Shown: positions 14,121 through 22,871 of the stretch, piece by piece
Numbering within the stretch: the first letter of the stretch is position 1
Layout of the letters: every line of letters begins with the position of its first letter
Source: an uncultured Clostridia bacterium
Lineage (GTDB): Bacteria > Bacillota > Clostridia > UMGS1883
Assembly: GCA_934454525.1 (NCBI GenBank)
Contig: CAKSFM010000011.1
Span: 39,999-103,998, forward strand
Reading direction: 5' to 3'
Length of the DNA stretch: 64,000 bases
The notes under the pieces: model-generated
Told to the model about the DNA's origin: nothing
Database searches by the model: none
What the model saw: only the letters and a program-made list of their open reading frames with translations
Translations under genes and position numbers: made by a program

Positions 14121-16532
14121 TTACTTTATAACTATTTCGCTGCCATCGGCAGTGACAGTGATAAGGCTTCCCCGGTTTATCTCACCGTCAAGCATCTTTT
14201 CGGCAATCAAATCCTCAACCTTTGACTGAATCGCTCTGCGCAGCGGACGTGCGCCGTAAACAGGGTCAAACCCCTCCTTGGCAAGCAGGCGAACGGCGCT
14301 GTCATCAAAGACTGCGTTTATCCCGTTTGCCTCAAGCCGCTTTTCAAGCGATGAAAGCATCAGCCGCGCAATCTCGGCAATTTCATCCTCGCTGAGCTGT
14401 GAAAATACGATTATATCGTCAACACGGTTCAGAAATTCGGGGCGGAACATCCGTTTAAGTTCCTCAGTAACGCCCGAGCGGATATTTTTCTGCACCTCCG
14501 CAGCCGTTCTTTCGGATGCAAAGCCAAGTGATTTCGGTTCGGAAATATTTCTTGCACCGACATTGCTTGTCAAAATAATCACACAGTTTTTAAAATCCAC
14601 TCTGCGCCCCTGGCTGTCGGTCAGCTGACCGTCATCAAGAATCTGCAGAAGTATATTGAACACATCGGGATGTGCTTTCTCTATCTCATCAAAAAGAATA
14701 ACGCTGTATGGCTTGCGGCGCACTTTTTCCGTGAGCTGACCGCCCTCTTCAAATCCGACATATCCGGGAGGCGAGCCGACAAGCTTTGAAACGGAATGTT
14801 TCTCCATATATTCCGACATATCAATTCTGATAAGTGCGCTTTCGTCACCGAAAAGCGCTTCTGCAAGCGCTTTGCAAAGTTCCGTTTTACCAACGCCCGT
14901 AGGTCCGCAGAATATAAATGAACCGATGGGGCGTTTCGGGTCCTTAAGTCCGACTCTGCCGCGGCGGATTGCCTTGGCAACGGCCGTTACGGCTTCGTTT
15001 TGTCCGATTACGCGGCTGTGAAGCACATTTTCCAGATTACGCAGCTTTTCGCTTTCCGTTTCCGCAAGCCGCTGAACGGGAACGCCCGTCCAGTTTGAAA
15101 TAACCTCGGCAATATCCTCCGCTCCGATTTGTGCTGAAATATGTGCCGCGCTGCTTTTCCAGCTTTCGCGTTTCTTTTCAAGCTCATCGCGCAGCGCATG
15201 CTCACGGTCACGCAGGGAAGCTGCCTTTTCAAAATCCTGTGTTTTGACAGCTTCCTGTTTATCGTGAATCGCCTCGTCAAGCTTTTTTTCAAGCTCTTTT
15301 ATTTCCGGCGGCGCGGTCAGTGCTCCGAGACGGACGCGGCTGCAGGCCTCGTCAACAAGGTCAATCGCTTTATCCGGCAGAAATCTGTCCGTTATATAGC
15401 GGTCACTGAGCTTTGCGGCGGCTTCAATGGCTTCGTCTGTTATTTTAACGCCATGATGAGCTTCGTACTTTTCTCTGATTCCCTTTAATATCGAAACTGT
15501 TTCCGAAACTGTCGGCTCACCGACGGTGACAGGCTGGAATCGCCGTTCGAGCGCCGCGTCTTTCTCAACATATTTTCTGTACTCGTTCAGTGTTGTTGCA
15601 CCAATCATCTGAAGCTCACCGCGTGCAAGCGACGGTTTGAGAATGTTCGCCGCGTCAATCGCGCCCTCAGCGGCGCCCGCTCCTATAATAGTGTGCATCT
15701 CATCAACAAACAGAATAACGTTGCCCGCGCGGACAATTTCCTCCATTGCCTTTTTCAGCCGCTCTTCAAATTCACCGCGGTACTTTGCGCCGGCAACCAC
15801 GCTTGAAAGGTCAAGCGAAAACACGCGCTTATCTTTAAGCAGCTCCGGCACATTTCCGGAAGCAATTTCCTGCGCAAGTCCCTCGGCAACGGCTGTTTTG
15901 CCGACGCCCGGTTCACCGAGCAGAACGGGATTGTTTTTTGTTCTGCGCGAAAGAATCTGAATAACGCGCTCAATCTCTTTCTCTCTGCCGATAACAGGGT
16001 CAAACTTTCCGCTTTTTGCAAGCTCGGTAAGGTCGCGCCCGAAATTATTTAAAGTCGGTGTTCCGCCATCTGCCTTTTTTGTCTCTGCGGCAGAGGGCGC
16101 TTCCTCCGCAAGCATCTGCGAAAGCTCACGGTAAAGATTCTGTGATGCACCGAATTCCGACAGCAGTTTAAACGCAGCACTGTCGTACTCGCGCGCAAGA
16201 GCAAGCAGAATATGCTCCGTTCCTATATATGCACTGCCATGCTTGTGCGCCTCAGTAAGGCTGTTCTGAAGGCAGCGCTGTGTGCGCGGAGTGAATCCGG
16301 CAAAATTGCCGCCCATCATAATTGAAGAATTTATCGCTGTTATTTTCTCTCTGAGCTTATCTTCTGTCATCCCAAGCTCCGAAAGATATTTTGCGGCAAA
16401 ACCTGTACCCTCGGCAAGCAATCCGAACAGAATATGCTCCGTGCCGACATAACTGCATCCTGTGCTTTGCGCACATTCCTGCGCAAGGCTTATTGCTCTT
16501 TGTGCTTTTTGTGTGAATCTGTTTTCCGCCAT
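14121..16532 (-). CDS. clpC: ATP-dependent Clp protease ATP-binding subunit ClpC
   Basis: 803 residues from ATG 16532, with AAAGGAGG upstream. It is the AAA+ unfoldase that feeds ClpP and that, with McsB, degrades arginine-phosphorylated proteins. Two N-terminal Clp repeats (about 5-60 and 80-135), the first AAA module with Walker A GEPGVGKTAVAEGL (about 205-218), a UVR/M-domain coiled coil (about 405-455, DFEKAASLRDREHALRDELE), the second AAA module with Walker A GPTGVGKTELCKAL (about 535), and the C-terminal D2-small domain. The M domain separates ClpC from ClpA. It is the last gene of the ctsR operon, 3 bases after mcsB. Confidence 0.96.
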   Translation of the reverse strand: MAENRFTQKAQRAISLAQECAQSTGCSYVGTEHILFGLLAEGTGFAAKYLSELGMTEDKLREKITAINSSIMMGGNFAGFTPRTQRCLQNSLTEAHKHGSAYIGTEHILLALAREYDSAAFKLLSEFGASQNLYRELSQMLAEEAPSAAETKKADGGTPTLNNFGRDLTELAKSGKFDPVIGREKEIERVIQILSRRTKNNPVLLGEPGVGKTAVAEGLAQEIASGNVPELLKDKRVFSLDLSSVVAGAKYRGEFEERLKKAMEEIVRAGNVILFVDEMHTIIGAGAAEGAIDAANILKPSLARGELQMIGATTLNEYRKYVEKDAALERRFQPVTVGEPTVSETVSILKGIREKYEAHHGVKITDEAIEAAAKLSDRYITDRFLPDKAIDLVDEACSRVRLGALTAPPEIKELEKKLDEAIHDKQEAVKTQDFEKAASLRDREHALRDELEKKRESWKSSAAHISAQIGAEDIAEVISNWTGVPVQRLAETESEKLRNLENVLHSRVIGQNEAVTAVAKAIRRGRVGLKDPKRPIGSFIFCGPTGVGKTELCKALAEALFGDESALIRIDMSEYMEKHSVSKLVGSPPGYVGFEEGGQLTEKVRRKPYSVILFDEIEKAHPDVFNILLQILDDGQLTDSQGRRVDFKNCVIILTSNVGARNISEPKSLGFASERTAAEVQKNIRSGVTEELKRMFRPEFLNRVDDIIVFSQLSEDEIAEIARLMLSSLEKRLEANGINAVFDDSAVRLLAKEGFDPVYGARPLRRAIQSKVEDLIAEKMLDGEINRGSLITVTADGSEIVIK

Positions 16533-16535
16533 ATG

Positions 16536-17552
16536 TTATTCCTCCTTTGCGGATAATACGTTTTGCAGAAGCTGCGCGCGCTTCATTCCCAATTCTTCCT
16601 CCGGCAGCTCTCCCGCCGAAAGTGCAAGCGTTGCCGGAAGTGTGTCGAAAAAGGTGTTTCGCAGCGCAGCGGTGTGTATATTATTTATTATACCTGAATT
16701 TGCGCCGAGACAAACATAGCTTATCAAATCGGCAGCTTCGCTGCTTGAAAGTGTGCAGGCATATTTCAGGATTCCGAGACTGCGCATACACTTATCACGC
16801 AGTTCAATGCCGTTTTGTTCAAAAAGTGCGGCGCTGATTCTGCGTTCCTCGCTTATCAGTCCGCAAACGGCAGCGGAAAAGCGCGAAATGATTTCCTCCT
16901 CGCTTACGCCGAGTGTTATCCTGTTCGACAACTGGAAAAACGCTCCGCTCGCCTTTGATCCCTCGCCGTAAAGTCCGCGCACAGTCATCCCGAGGTTTGC
17001 CGCCCAGCTTAAAAGCTCGTTAACGCTGTGCGAAATACTTATCGCCGGGAGGTGAAGCATGACCGACGCACGAAGACCCGTTCCGATGTTTGTCGGGCAC
17101 GCGGTAAGATATCCAAACTCTCCGTCGCAGTCAAACGGCAGGCTTTCATTTATGAGAGCTTCAATTTTTTTCGCCTTTTCGTATGCTGCGGCAGGGTCAA
17201 GCCCGGGAGCAAAAACCTGTATGCGCAGGTGATCTTCCTCATTTATCATGACCGAAACCGAACGGTCACGGCTGATTGCCGCTGCCGACGGCACAGGAGA
17301 TGACGCAAGCTCTGCACTTATGAGATGCCTTTCGATAAGCGACTGTTTTAAATGCTCGGACATATTTTTTGTTTCATACAATGTAAGCTCGCTCCCAAGT
17401 TCCGACCTGTTAAGCGCCGTCCAAACATCCTCAATTATTTTCTGCGCACCGTCCGCAGTTTGTTTTTTCGGATATGCAATTCCTTTTATATTCCTTGCAA
17501 TCCGCACACGCGTTGTGACTGCAATATCGCTTTCGTTCTCATGGTTCATCAT
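16536..17552 (-). CDS. mcsB: Protein-arginine kinase McsB
   Basis: 338 residues from ATG 17552 (ATG 17549 is equally possible), with AAGGAGGG 8 bases upstream; an open frame extends further but overlaps mcsA deeply. The protein is a phosphagen-kinase homologue that phosphorylates arginines on CtsR and misfolded proteins, marking them for ClpCP. Visible motifs are TTRVRIARNIKGIAYP near residue 15 (substrate and nucleotide arginines) and the active-site stretch CPTNIGTGLRASVMLHLP near 155-172, with the catalytic Cys. The length is normal for the family. It overlaps the end of mcsA by 14 bases, which implies coupled translation. Confidence 0.95.
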   Translation of the reverse strand: MMNHENESDIAVTTRVRIARNIKGIAYPKKQTADGAQKIIEDVWTALNRSELGSELTLYETKNMSEHLKQSLIERHLISAELASSPVPSAAAISRDRSVSVMINEEDHLRIQVFAPGLDPAAAYEKAKKIEALINESLPFDCDGEFGYLTACPTNIGTGLRASVMLHLPAISISHSVNELLSWAANLGMTVRGLYGEGSKASGAFFQLSNRITLGVSEEEIISRFSAAVCGLISEERRISAALFEQNGIELRDKCMRSLGILKYACTLSSSEAADLISYVCLGANSGIINNIHTAALRNTFFDTLPATLALSAGELPEEELGMKRAQLLQNVLSAKEE

Positions 17553-18000
17553 GCTTTGCACCCTCCTTTTCAAGTGCGCGCAGCTCATCGCGCAAGGCTG
17601 CGGCTTCCTCAAATTTTTCAGCTTCAACAGCTTCATTCATGCGGCGGCGCAGCTCGTCTGCACGGTCGTGCGCCTGCTGCGCTGAGCTTGCCTTTCCGGT
17701 GTGGCGCGCAGTGCCGTGAATCTTTTTAAGCATTGCCTTTGCCTGACCGCGAAACGCCGAGTAACACATTCCGCAGCCTGCTCTGCCGCTGCGCATAAAT
17801 TCATCAAGCGTTGTTTTGCACACGGGGCATTCCGCACCGCGGCTGCTTGGCGGCGCAAAGCTCAGCAGCGAACCGAAATTGTCAAAAACCGACTCCTGCG
17901 CCGCGCACTGCGAACATATACTGACCGAGCTTTTCTGCCCGTTTATTATTTGTGTGTACATAACCGTTGCGGGATTTTTTCCGCATCTTTCACACAGCAT
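17539..18000 (-). CDS. mcsA: McsA, activator of McsB (UvrB/UvrC motif, zinc-binding)
   Basis: 153 residues from ATG 18000; GGGAG lies 9 bases before this codon but directly abuts the other in-frame ATG at 18009, so 18000 is preferred. McsA binds zinc and activates the McsB kinase. Cysteine pairs appear as CERCG (about 3-7), CSQC (about 30-33), CPVC (about 59-62) and CGMC (about 76-79), and the C-terminal UVR motif is VEAEKFEEAAALRDELRALE. It follows ctsR after 5 bases from this start. Confidence 0.92.
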   Translation of the reverse strand: MLCERCGKNPATVMYTQIINGQKSSVSICSQCAAQESVFDNFGSLLSFAPPSSRGAECPVCKTTLDEFMRSGRAGCGMCYSAFRGQAKAMLKKIHGTARHTGKASSAQQAHDRADELRRRMNEAVEAEKFEEAAALRDELRALEKEGAKHDEP

Positions 18001-18005
18001 ATCAA

Positions 18006-18458
18006 TCATCTCCCGAAAATATTCAATATCATATTCTTCAAAATAACAGCGCGCACACCATCGCGCACACCTGCCGGCAGTGCAAGCGAGCTGTCACTCA
18101 CCGCGCCGAGCATGAGATGCGCTTCACGCGCGGAAATATATTCGTAATCAAGCAGATTCTGAATAAACACAACTGCCGTCCGGTACGAAAGCTCCGCTCC
18201 GATTGCATTTACCAAATGCATCGGATAATTATCACCGCCTGTTGAAACGCTGCTTATGCGAACGCCCCCTCCGCCGCCGCGGCGGCTTTCAATCATATAT
18301 CCCCGTTCGGGTGTGAAGCGCGTTTGAATCACATAATTAATCTGGCTGGGAACGCAGTTGAGCTTTCCCGCAAGCGTGTTCCGCCTTATAACAACGCTGC
18401 CGCCCGAATCGCGCAGCATCTGCAAAAGCAATTTTTCAATTGAATCCGACATACTCAC
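18006..18458 (-). CDS. ctsR: CtsR, class III heat-shock repressor
   Basis: About 150 residues. The GTG at 18458 lies 6 bases after a strong GAGGTGA site (ATG at 18452, 12 bases after, is the alternative). The protein carries the CtsR fingerprint CVPSQINYVIQTRFTPERGY and the glycine-rich wing ESRRGGGGGVRI (about 38-75), which bind the heptad operator. It represses clp genes and is inactivated by heat and by McsB. A matching operator directly upstream shows autoregulation. First gene of ctsR-mcsA-mcsB-clpC. Confidence 0.95.
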   Translation of the reverse strand: MSMSDSIEKLLLQMLRDSGGSVVIRRNTLAGKLNCVPSQINYVIQTRFTPERGYMIESRRGGGGGVRISSVSTGGDNYPMHLVNAIGAELSYRTAVVFIQNLLDYEYISAREAHLMLGAVSDSSLALPAGVRDGVRAVILKNMILNIFGR

Positions 18459-18482
18459 CGACAATCACCTCTGTTTCGGCAA

Positions 18483-18505
18483 TTTGACTTTGACTTTCTT
18501 TGACC
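18483..18505 (-). promoter_or_regulatory. CtsR operator (tandem heptads)
   Basis: On the minus strand GGTCAAA, spacer GAA, AGTCAAA: the known A/GGTCAAA-NAN-A/GGTCAAA pattern (18505-18489), followed directly by a third partial heptad GTCAAA (18488-18483 with a shared base). It lies between the -10 element and the ctsR start, where a bound repressor blocks transcription. Confidence 0.93.
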
Positions 18506-18513
18506 TTTATTTT

Positions 18514-18542
18514 ATAATACCACCTCTCTCCTCTCCTGTCAA
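18514..18542 (-). promoter_or_regulatory. Sigma-A promoter of the ctsR-clpC operon
   Basis: Minus strand TTGACA (18542-18537) and TATTAT (18519-18514) with a 17-base spacer, immediately upstream of the CtsR heptads. Confidence 0.88.
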
Positions 18543-18583
18543 GAGAAAAATTTGCCGAAATCACGGCATTTGTCAAAAAAATG

Positions 18584-18612
18584 TAGACATCGCGGTGAAA
18601 CTGTGATAATAT
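18584..18612 (+). promoter_or_regulatory. Possible promoter for the small membrane protein and valS
   Basis: TAGACA (18584-18589) and TAATAT (18607-18612) with a 17-base spacer, 35 bases before the ATG at 18647. Confidence 0.5.
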
Positions 18613-18646
18613 ATAAGGTAGTTTTGTGCCGAAAGGAGAGCGGAAT

Positions 18647-18838
18647 ATGGGAATCAGGGGAATTATGTTCATGCTTGCCGCGATTTGCGGTCTGCTGATA
18701 AATTATTTTCCGAAGAAAACCGCAGCAATTTTTCTTCGAGTCCGTGAACCGGACTATAAGTGCATACTTAAAATCAAAATTGCCGGACTTGTGATTGTAT
18801 TTGCCGCAATTCTGCTTTTGATGCTGCTCGGCAAATAA
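18647..18838 (+). CDS. Small two-helix membrane protein, unknown function
   Basis: 63 residues from ATG 18647 with AAAGGAG about 8 bases before it. It has two hydrophobic segments (about 3-19 and 45-62) joined by a basic loop with 'FPKKTAAIFLRVREPD', so it is probably a hairpin membrane protein. Its outline resembles small DUF6199-type proteins, but the match is weak. It lies 42 bases upstream of valS in the same direction and may share its transcript. Confidence 0.65.
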   Translation: MGIRGIMFMLAAICGLLINYFPKKTAAIFLRVREPDYKCILKIKIAGLVIVFAAILLLMLLGK

Positions 18839-18880
18839 TTTGCTTCCCGATAATTAATTCGATGAAAGGATTGAAATATA

Positions 18881-21502
18881 TTGAAGAATCTCGAAAAAAC
18901 GTACAACCCCTCCGAGATTGAGGATAAGCTGTACAAAAAATGGATGGACGGAGGATATTTTCACTCCGAGCCTGATTCAAAAAAAGAGCCTTATACGATA
19001 GTTATACCGCCGCCCAATGTTACAGGGCAGCTGCACATGGGGCATGCTCTTGATGAGACGCTCCAGGATATTCTTATCAGGTACAAGCGCATGCAGGGAT
19101 ACAATGCGCTTTGGATTCCCGGAACTGACCACGCGGGAATTGCAACGCAGATAAAAGTTGAAGAAGATCTGCGCGTTAATGAGGGAATCACGCGATATGA
19201 CCTCGGGCGTGAGAAATTTCTTGAACGCGTGTGGGACTGGAAAGAAAAATTCGGCAGCAGAATCATCAATCAGATTAAAAAGCTCGGCTGCTCATGCGAT
19301 TGGGACAGAGAGCGTTTCACGATGGACGATGGCTGCTCCAAGGCTGTCCGCGAGGTTTTCGTAAATCTTTATAACAAGGGTCTTATTTACCGCGGAAACA
19401 AAATCATCAACTGGTGTCCGAGCTGCGCAACGGCGCTCTCTGATGCAGAGGTTGAATATACCGATCAGCCGGGGCATTTCTGGCATGTCAGATACAAAAT
19501 GTCTGATTCTGACAATTATATAATCGTTGCAACAACGCGCCCGGAAACAATTCTCGGCGATACGGCGATTGCAGTTAATCCCGATGACGAACGCTATGCG
19601 GATTTTGTGGGAAAAACATGTATTCTTCCGCTTGTCGGCAGGGAAATCCCGATTGTTGCCGATGAATATGTTGAAAAGGATTTCGGAACAGGCGCCGTTA
19701 AAATTACGCCTGCGCATGACCCCAACGACTTTGAGGTCGGTATGCGCCATGACCTCCCCGTTATCAACGTTATGAACAGCGATGCAACAATTAACGCAAA
19801 CGGCGGAAAATATGAGGGCATGGATCGTTATGAAGCGCGGAAAGCAATAGTTGACGATCTTGACAAGTGCGGTGCGCTCGTTAAGGTTGAGGATTATTCG
19901 CACAATGTCGGCACATGCTACCGCTGCAAAACAACGGTTGAGCCGCTGACGAGCGACCAGTGGTTCGTTAAAATGAAGCCGCTTGCGGAAGAAGCAATCC
20001 GCGTTGTAAATGATAAAGAGGTTGAGTTTGTTCCCGAACGCTTCACAAAAACATATCTCAACTGGATGAACAACGTTCACGACTGGTGCATCTCCCGTCA
20101 GCTTTGGTGGGGTCACAGAATTCCTGCATTTTACTGCGATAAGTGCGGCGAAATGGTTGTAAGCAAAACAGATGTTGACGTTTGCCCGAAATGCGGCGCG
20201 CCGATGCGCCAGGAAGAGGATGTGCTCGACACGTGGTTCAGCTCTGCACTGTGGCCTTTCTCAACGCTCGGCTGGCCCGAAAAGACGGAGGATCTTGCAT
20301 ATTACTATCCGACAAGCACACTTGTTACCGGATATGACATTATATTCTTCTGGGTTGCAAGAATGATATTCAGCGGCTGCGAGCATATGAAGAAGCCGCC
20401 GTTTAAGCACGTTTTCATGCATGGCATTGTGCGCGACAGCCAGGGCAGAAAGATGAGCAAATCGCTCGGCAACGGCATTGACCCGCTTGAGGTTATTTCC
20501 AAGTACGGCGCCGATGCGCTCAGGTTTACCCTTGCAACGGGTAACTCACCCGGAAATGATATGCGCTTTTATTGGGAACGCGTTGAATCCAGCCGCAACT
20601 TTGCGAATAAGATATGGAATGCGGCGCGTTTTGTCCTGATGAATCTTGAAATTGAGGACTGTTCTCTTCCCGAAAATCCCGAAATTGAGGACAAGTGGAT
20701 TCTTTCGCGCTTTAACGGCGTTGCGCGCTCGGTGACGGAGAATCTTGACAAATTTGAGCTTGGCGTTGCGCTCAGCAATCTTTACGATTTTATTTGGGAT
20801 GAATTCTGCGATTGGTATATTGAGCTTGTTAAAACAAGACTATACGGTGACAATAAGGAAAGCAAGCTCAATGCCGAGCACACGCTTTGCTTCGTTCTTT
20901 GCGGCATACTGAAACTGATGCATCCGTTCATGCCCTTCATAACCGAGGAAATTTACTGCGCACTTCCCACCGGCGAGGACACGATTATGACCTCCGAATG
21001 GCCGAAATACAGCGACAAATTGAATTTCCCCGAGGAAGAGAAGCAGATGTCGGTTATCTGCGGAGCGATAAAGAGCATCCGCAATATCCGAACGGAAATG
21101 AACGTTGTTCCGTCAAGAAAGGCAAGCATGATTATTGTCACGGATAATGCAAAGCTGTTTGAGGACGGCACTGCATTTTTTGAAAAGCTTGCCGGCGCAA
21201 AAGACGTTACCGTAATAAATGAAGAGAAAAATATCCCTGACGGCGCTGTAAGCGTTATTGTTGAGGGGGCAAAAATCTTTATACCGATGGACGAGCTGAT
21301 TGACACCGAAAAGGAAAAGCAGCGCCTTGAAAAGGAAAAAGAGCGCCTTGAGGCGGAAATTGAGCGCGTTGAAAAGAAACTTTCGAATCAGGGCTTTATC
21401 GCAAAAGCTCCTGCAAAGCTTATTGAAGAAGAAAAGGAAAAGGGCGTTAAATACAGAGAAATGTACGGCAAGGTTCTTGAAAGCCTTGCAAAGCTCGGTT
21501 AG
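18881..21502 (+). CDS. valS: Valine-tRNA ligase
   Basis: 873 residues starting at TTG 18881, after AAAGGA at 18865-18870; no in-frame ATG fits the conserved N-terminus. It charges tRNA-Val. The class I HIGH motif is PPPNVTGQLHMGHALDET (about 46-63), the editing domain lies at about 190-340 (TTRPETILGDTAIAVNP), KMSKS is seen at KMSKSLGNGIDP (about 525), a CxxC pair region CDKCGE...CPKCGA is at about 416-440, and the C-terminal coiled coil of alternating Lys and Glu residues runs over about 808-870. Only 42 bases separate it from the preceding gene, so there is no room for a T-box leader. Confidence 0.97.
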   Translation: MKNLEKTYNPSEIEDKLYKKWMDGGYFHSEPDSKKEPYTIVIPPPNVTGQLHMGHALDETLQDILIRYKRMQGYNALWIPGTDHAGIATQIKVEEDLRVNEGITRYDLGREKFLERVWDWKEKFGSRIINQIKKLGCSCDWDRERFTMDDGCSKAVREVFVNLYNKGLIYRGNKIINWCPSCATALSDAEVEYTDQPGHFWHVRYKMSDSDNYIIVATTRPETILGDTAIAVNPDDERYADFVGKTCILPLVGREIPIVADEYVEKDFGTGAVKITPAHDPNDFEVGMRHDLPVINVMNSDATINANGGKYEGMDRYEARKAIVDDLDKCGALVKVEDYSHNVGTCYRCKTTVEPLTSDQWFVKMKPLAEEAIRVVNDKEVEFVPERFTKTYLNWMNNVHDWCISRQLWWGHRIPAFYCDKCGEMVVSKTDVDVCPKCGAPMRQEEDVLDTWFSSALWPFSTLGWPEKTEDLAYYYPTSTLVTGYDIIFFWVARMIFSGCEHMKKPPFKHVFMHGIVRDSQGRKMSKSLGNGIDPLEVISKYGADALRFTLATGNSPGNDMRFYWERVESSRNFANKIWNAARFVLMNLEIEDCSLPENPEIEDKWILSRFNGVARSVTENLDKFELGVALSNLYDFIWDEFCDWYIELVKTRLYGDNKESKLNAEHTLCFVLCGILKLMHPFMPFITEEIYCALPTGEDTIMTSEWPKYSDKLNFPEEEKQMSVICGAIKSIRNIRTEMNVVPSRKASMIIVTDNAKLFEDGTAFFEKLAGAKDVTVINEEKNIPDGAVSVIVEGAKIFIPMDELIDTEKEKQRLEKEKERLEAEIERVEKKLSNQGFIAKAPAKLIEEEKEKGVKYREMYGKVLESLAKLG

Positions 21503-21534
21503 GCATAATTATTATAGAATCGGGGGTCTGCCCA

Positions 21535-22395
21535 ATGAAATGTATGTTCGATAAATGCTATGACGCGGTGAAGTTTGCCAATGACAGCAAAACGTTCGGC
21601 ATATACTATTCGGAAAAGCAGAACCCCGATCTTAATATTCATATCCACGACTGCTGCGAAATTCTGTGCTGCCTGCACGGCGGAAAAAACTTTTTGATTG
21701 ATGACCGTGTTTACGATGTTTCGGACGGGGATTTATTCATTATCAACCAGTTTGAAGCGCACAAAATTACCTTTGACCCCGACAAGGTTTTTGCAAGATT
21801 TGTTATGCAGGTGCATCCGGAATTTTTGTATGCCGCGTCGTCAGAGCAAACCGACCTTTCGCACTGCTTTTACAGCCGCGGCTTCGACTGCGCAAATAAA
21901 ATTTCGCTGACGGATGAGGAACTGAAGCGGCTGTGTTCCCTGTTCATGCGTTTGGGAGAGAATTATTCTTTCGGCGATGATATAACAAAAAACCTCCTTG
22001 CAACAGAGGTGCTTGTCTATGTCAACACACTGTTCATACTGCGGAAATCGCAGCCGAGGGTTATCGGTGACAGATCAGTGCAGAAAGCAATCGAGTATAT
22101 TAACAAAAACTATTCCGAGCCGATTTCGCTTGCTGCCGTTGCGGCGGAGGCATATGTTTCGGTAAATCAGCTTTGCCGCCTTTTTAACAGATACTGCGGC
22201 ACAACGGTTTCCAAATACATAACATCAAAACGGATAACAGAAGCAAAAAAACTTCTTTCTTCCGGCAAAAGCGTGACAGACGCCGCGCTGATGTGCGGAT
22301 TTGACGACTATGCTAATTTTATAAGGGTGTTTAAAAAACACGTTGGCACAACACCCGGGAAATACGGAAAAAACGGTAATTCAGCCGTTCTCTGA
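21535..22395 (+). CDS. AraC family regulator with cupin sensor domain
   Basis: 286 residues from ATG 21535 (ATG 21544 also possible). The N-terminal half is an AraC-type cupin ('HIHDCCEILCCLHGGKNFLI' near 38, 'DGDLFIINQFEAHKI'), which normally binds a sugar or related effector. The C-terminal half (about 180-280) has two helix-turn-helix motifs, with SLAAVAAEAYVSVNQLCRLF and the recognition-proximal 'ALMCGFDDYANFIRVFKKH', ending TPGKYGKN. It lies 32 bases after valS, and its target is unknown. A weak terminator follows. Confidence 0.9.
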   Translation: MKCMFDKCYDAVKFANDSKTFGIYYSEKQNPDLNIHIHDCCEILCCLHGGKNFLIDDRVYDVSDGDLFIINQFEAHKITFDPDKVFARFVMQVHPEFLYAASSEQTDLSHCFYSRGFDCANKISLTDEELKRLCSLFMRLGENYSFGDDITKNLLATEVLVYVNTLFILRKSQPRVIGDRSVQKAIEYINKNYSEPISLAAVAAEAYVSVNQLCRLFNRYCGTTVSKYITSKRITEAKKLLSSGKSVTDAALMCGFDDYANFIRVFKKHVGTTPGKYGKNGNSAVL

Positions 22396-22436
22396 TGAGG
22401 AGGACAGCTGAATTATTATTTTTTTTGCAGAAAAGT
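22378..22436 (+). terminator. Probable terminator at the end of the AraC gene
   Basis: AATTCAGC (22378-22385, in the last codons) pairs with GCTGAATT (22417-22424) and is followed by an almost pure T-run. The 31-base loop is long, so strength is uncertain. Confidence 0.5.
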
Positions 22437-22437
22437 A

Positions 22438-22466
22438 TTGACAAATGCCGATGCATGTTGTATTAT
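22438..22466 (+). promoter_or_regulatory. Sigma-A promoter of the GntR-ABC operon
   Basis: Consensus TTGACA (22438-22443) and TATTAT (22461-22466) with a 17-base spacer; the -10 lies inside the operator palindrome. Confidence 0.9.
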
Positions 22467-22495
22467 TGTATTAGATGATTAATACAATAATACAA
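22458..22495. promoter_or_regulatory. Operator of the YtrA-type regulator, 16-bp perfect inverted repeat
   Basis: TTGTATTATTGTATTA (22458-22473) and its exact complement (22480-22495) flank a 6-base GATGAT spacer. The repeat covers the -10 element and the expected transcription start, so binding would block the promoter. GntR/YtrA regulators bind such AT-rich palindromes, which makes the adjacent gene's product the likely ligand. Confidence 0.85.
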
Positions 22496-22508
22496 AGAGG
22501 GTGAGCGT

Positions 22509-22871
22509 TTGAAATGGAGCTTTGATAATGACCGCGCAATTTATGCGCAAATCATTTCACAGGTGCGGATGTTCATTGCTTCCGGAGCACTGCCGCCGGG
22601 CAGCAAGCTTAAGTCCGTGCGCGAGCTTGCTGCTGAGGCAGGCGTGAATCCGAACACAATGCAAAAAGCGCTGACGGAGCTTGAACGGCTCGGACTTGTT
22701 TATGCAAGCAGAACAAGCGGCAGATTCGTTACAGAAGACGATGAAAGCATTGCCGCCGTGCGCAGCGAGCTTGCGGAAGCCATGGTCAGCAGATTGCTTG
22801 ACGACATGAAAAAGCTCGGATATAATGCAGAAGATGTCATAAAATTTATCGATTGGAGGAAAAGTAAGTGA
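22509..22871 (+). CDS. GntR family (YtrA subfamily) transcriptional regulator
   Basis: 120 residues from TTG 22509, with AGAGGGTG upstream. The N-terminal winged helix contains AIYAQIISQVRMFIASGALP and the recognition pattern SVRELAAEAGVNPNTMQKAL (about 36-55). There is only a short C-terminal helix, as in the YtrA subgroup, with no ligand domain. Such regulators control adjacent ABC exporters, often in response to cell-wall stress. It overlaps the ABC ATPase gene by 4 bases. Confidence 0.93.
   Translation: MKWSFDNDRAIYAQIISQVRMFIASGALPPGSKLKSVRELAAEAGVNPNTMQKALTELERLGLVYASRTSGRFVTEDDESIAAVRSELAEAMVSRLLDDMKKLGYNAEDVIKFIDWRKSK

Noticed and set aside
17553..17636. N-terminal extension of McsB
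   Set aside because: It would overlap mcsA by nearly 100 bases; a strong site precedes the ATG at 17552, where family homology begins.
18839..18880. T-box riboswitch upstream of valS
   Set aside because: Only 42 bases separate valS from the preceding gene, with no specifier hairpin or antiterminator.
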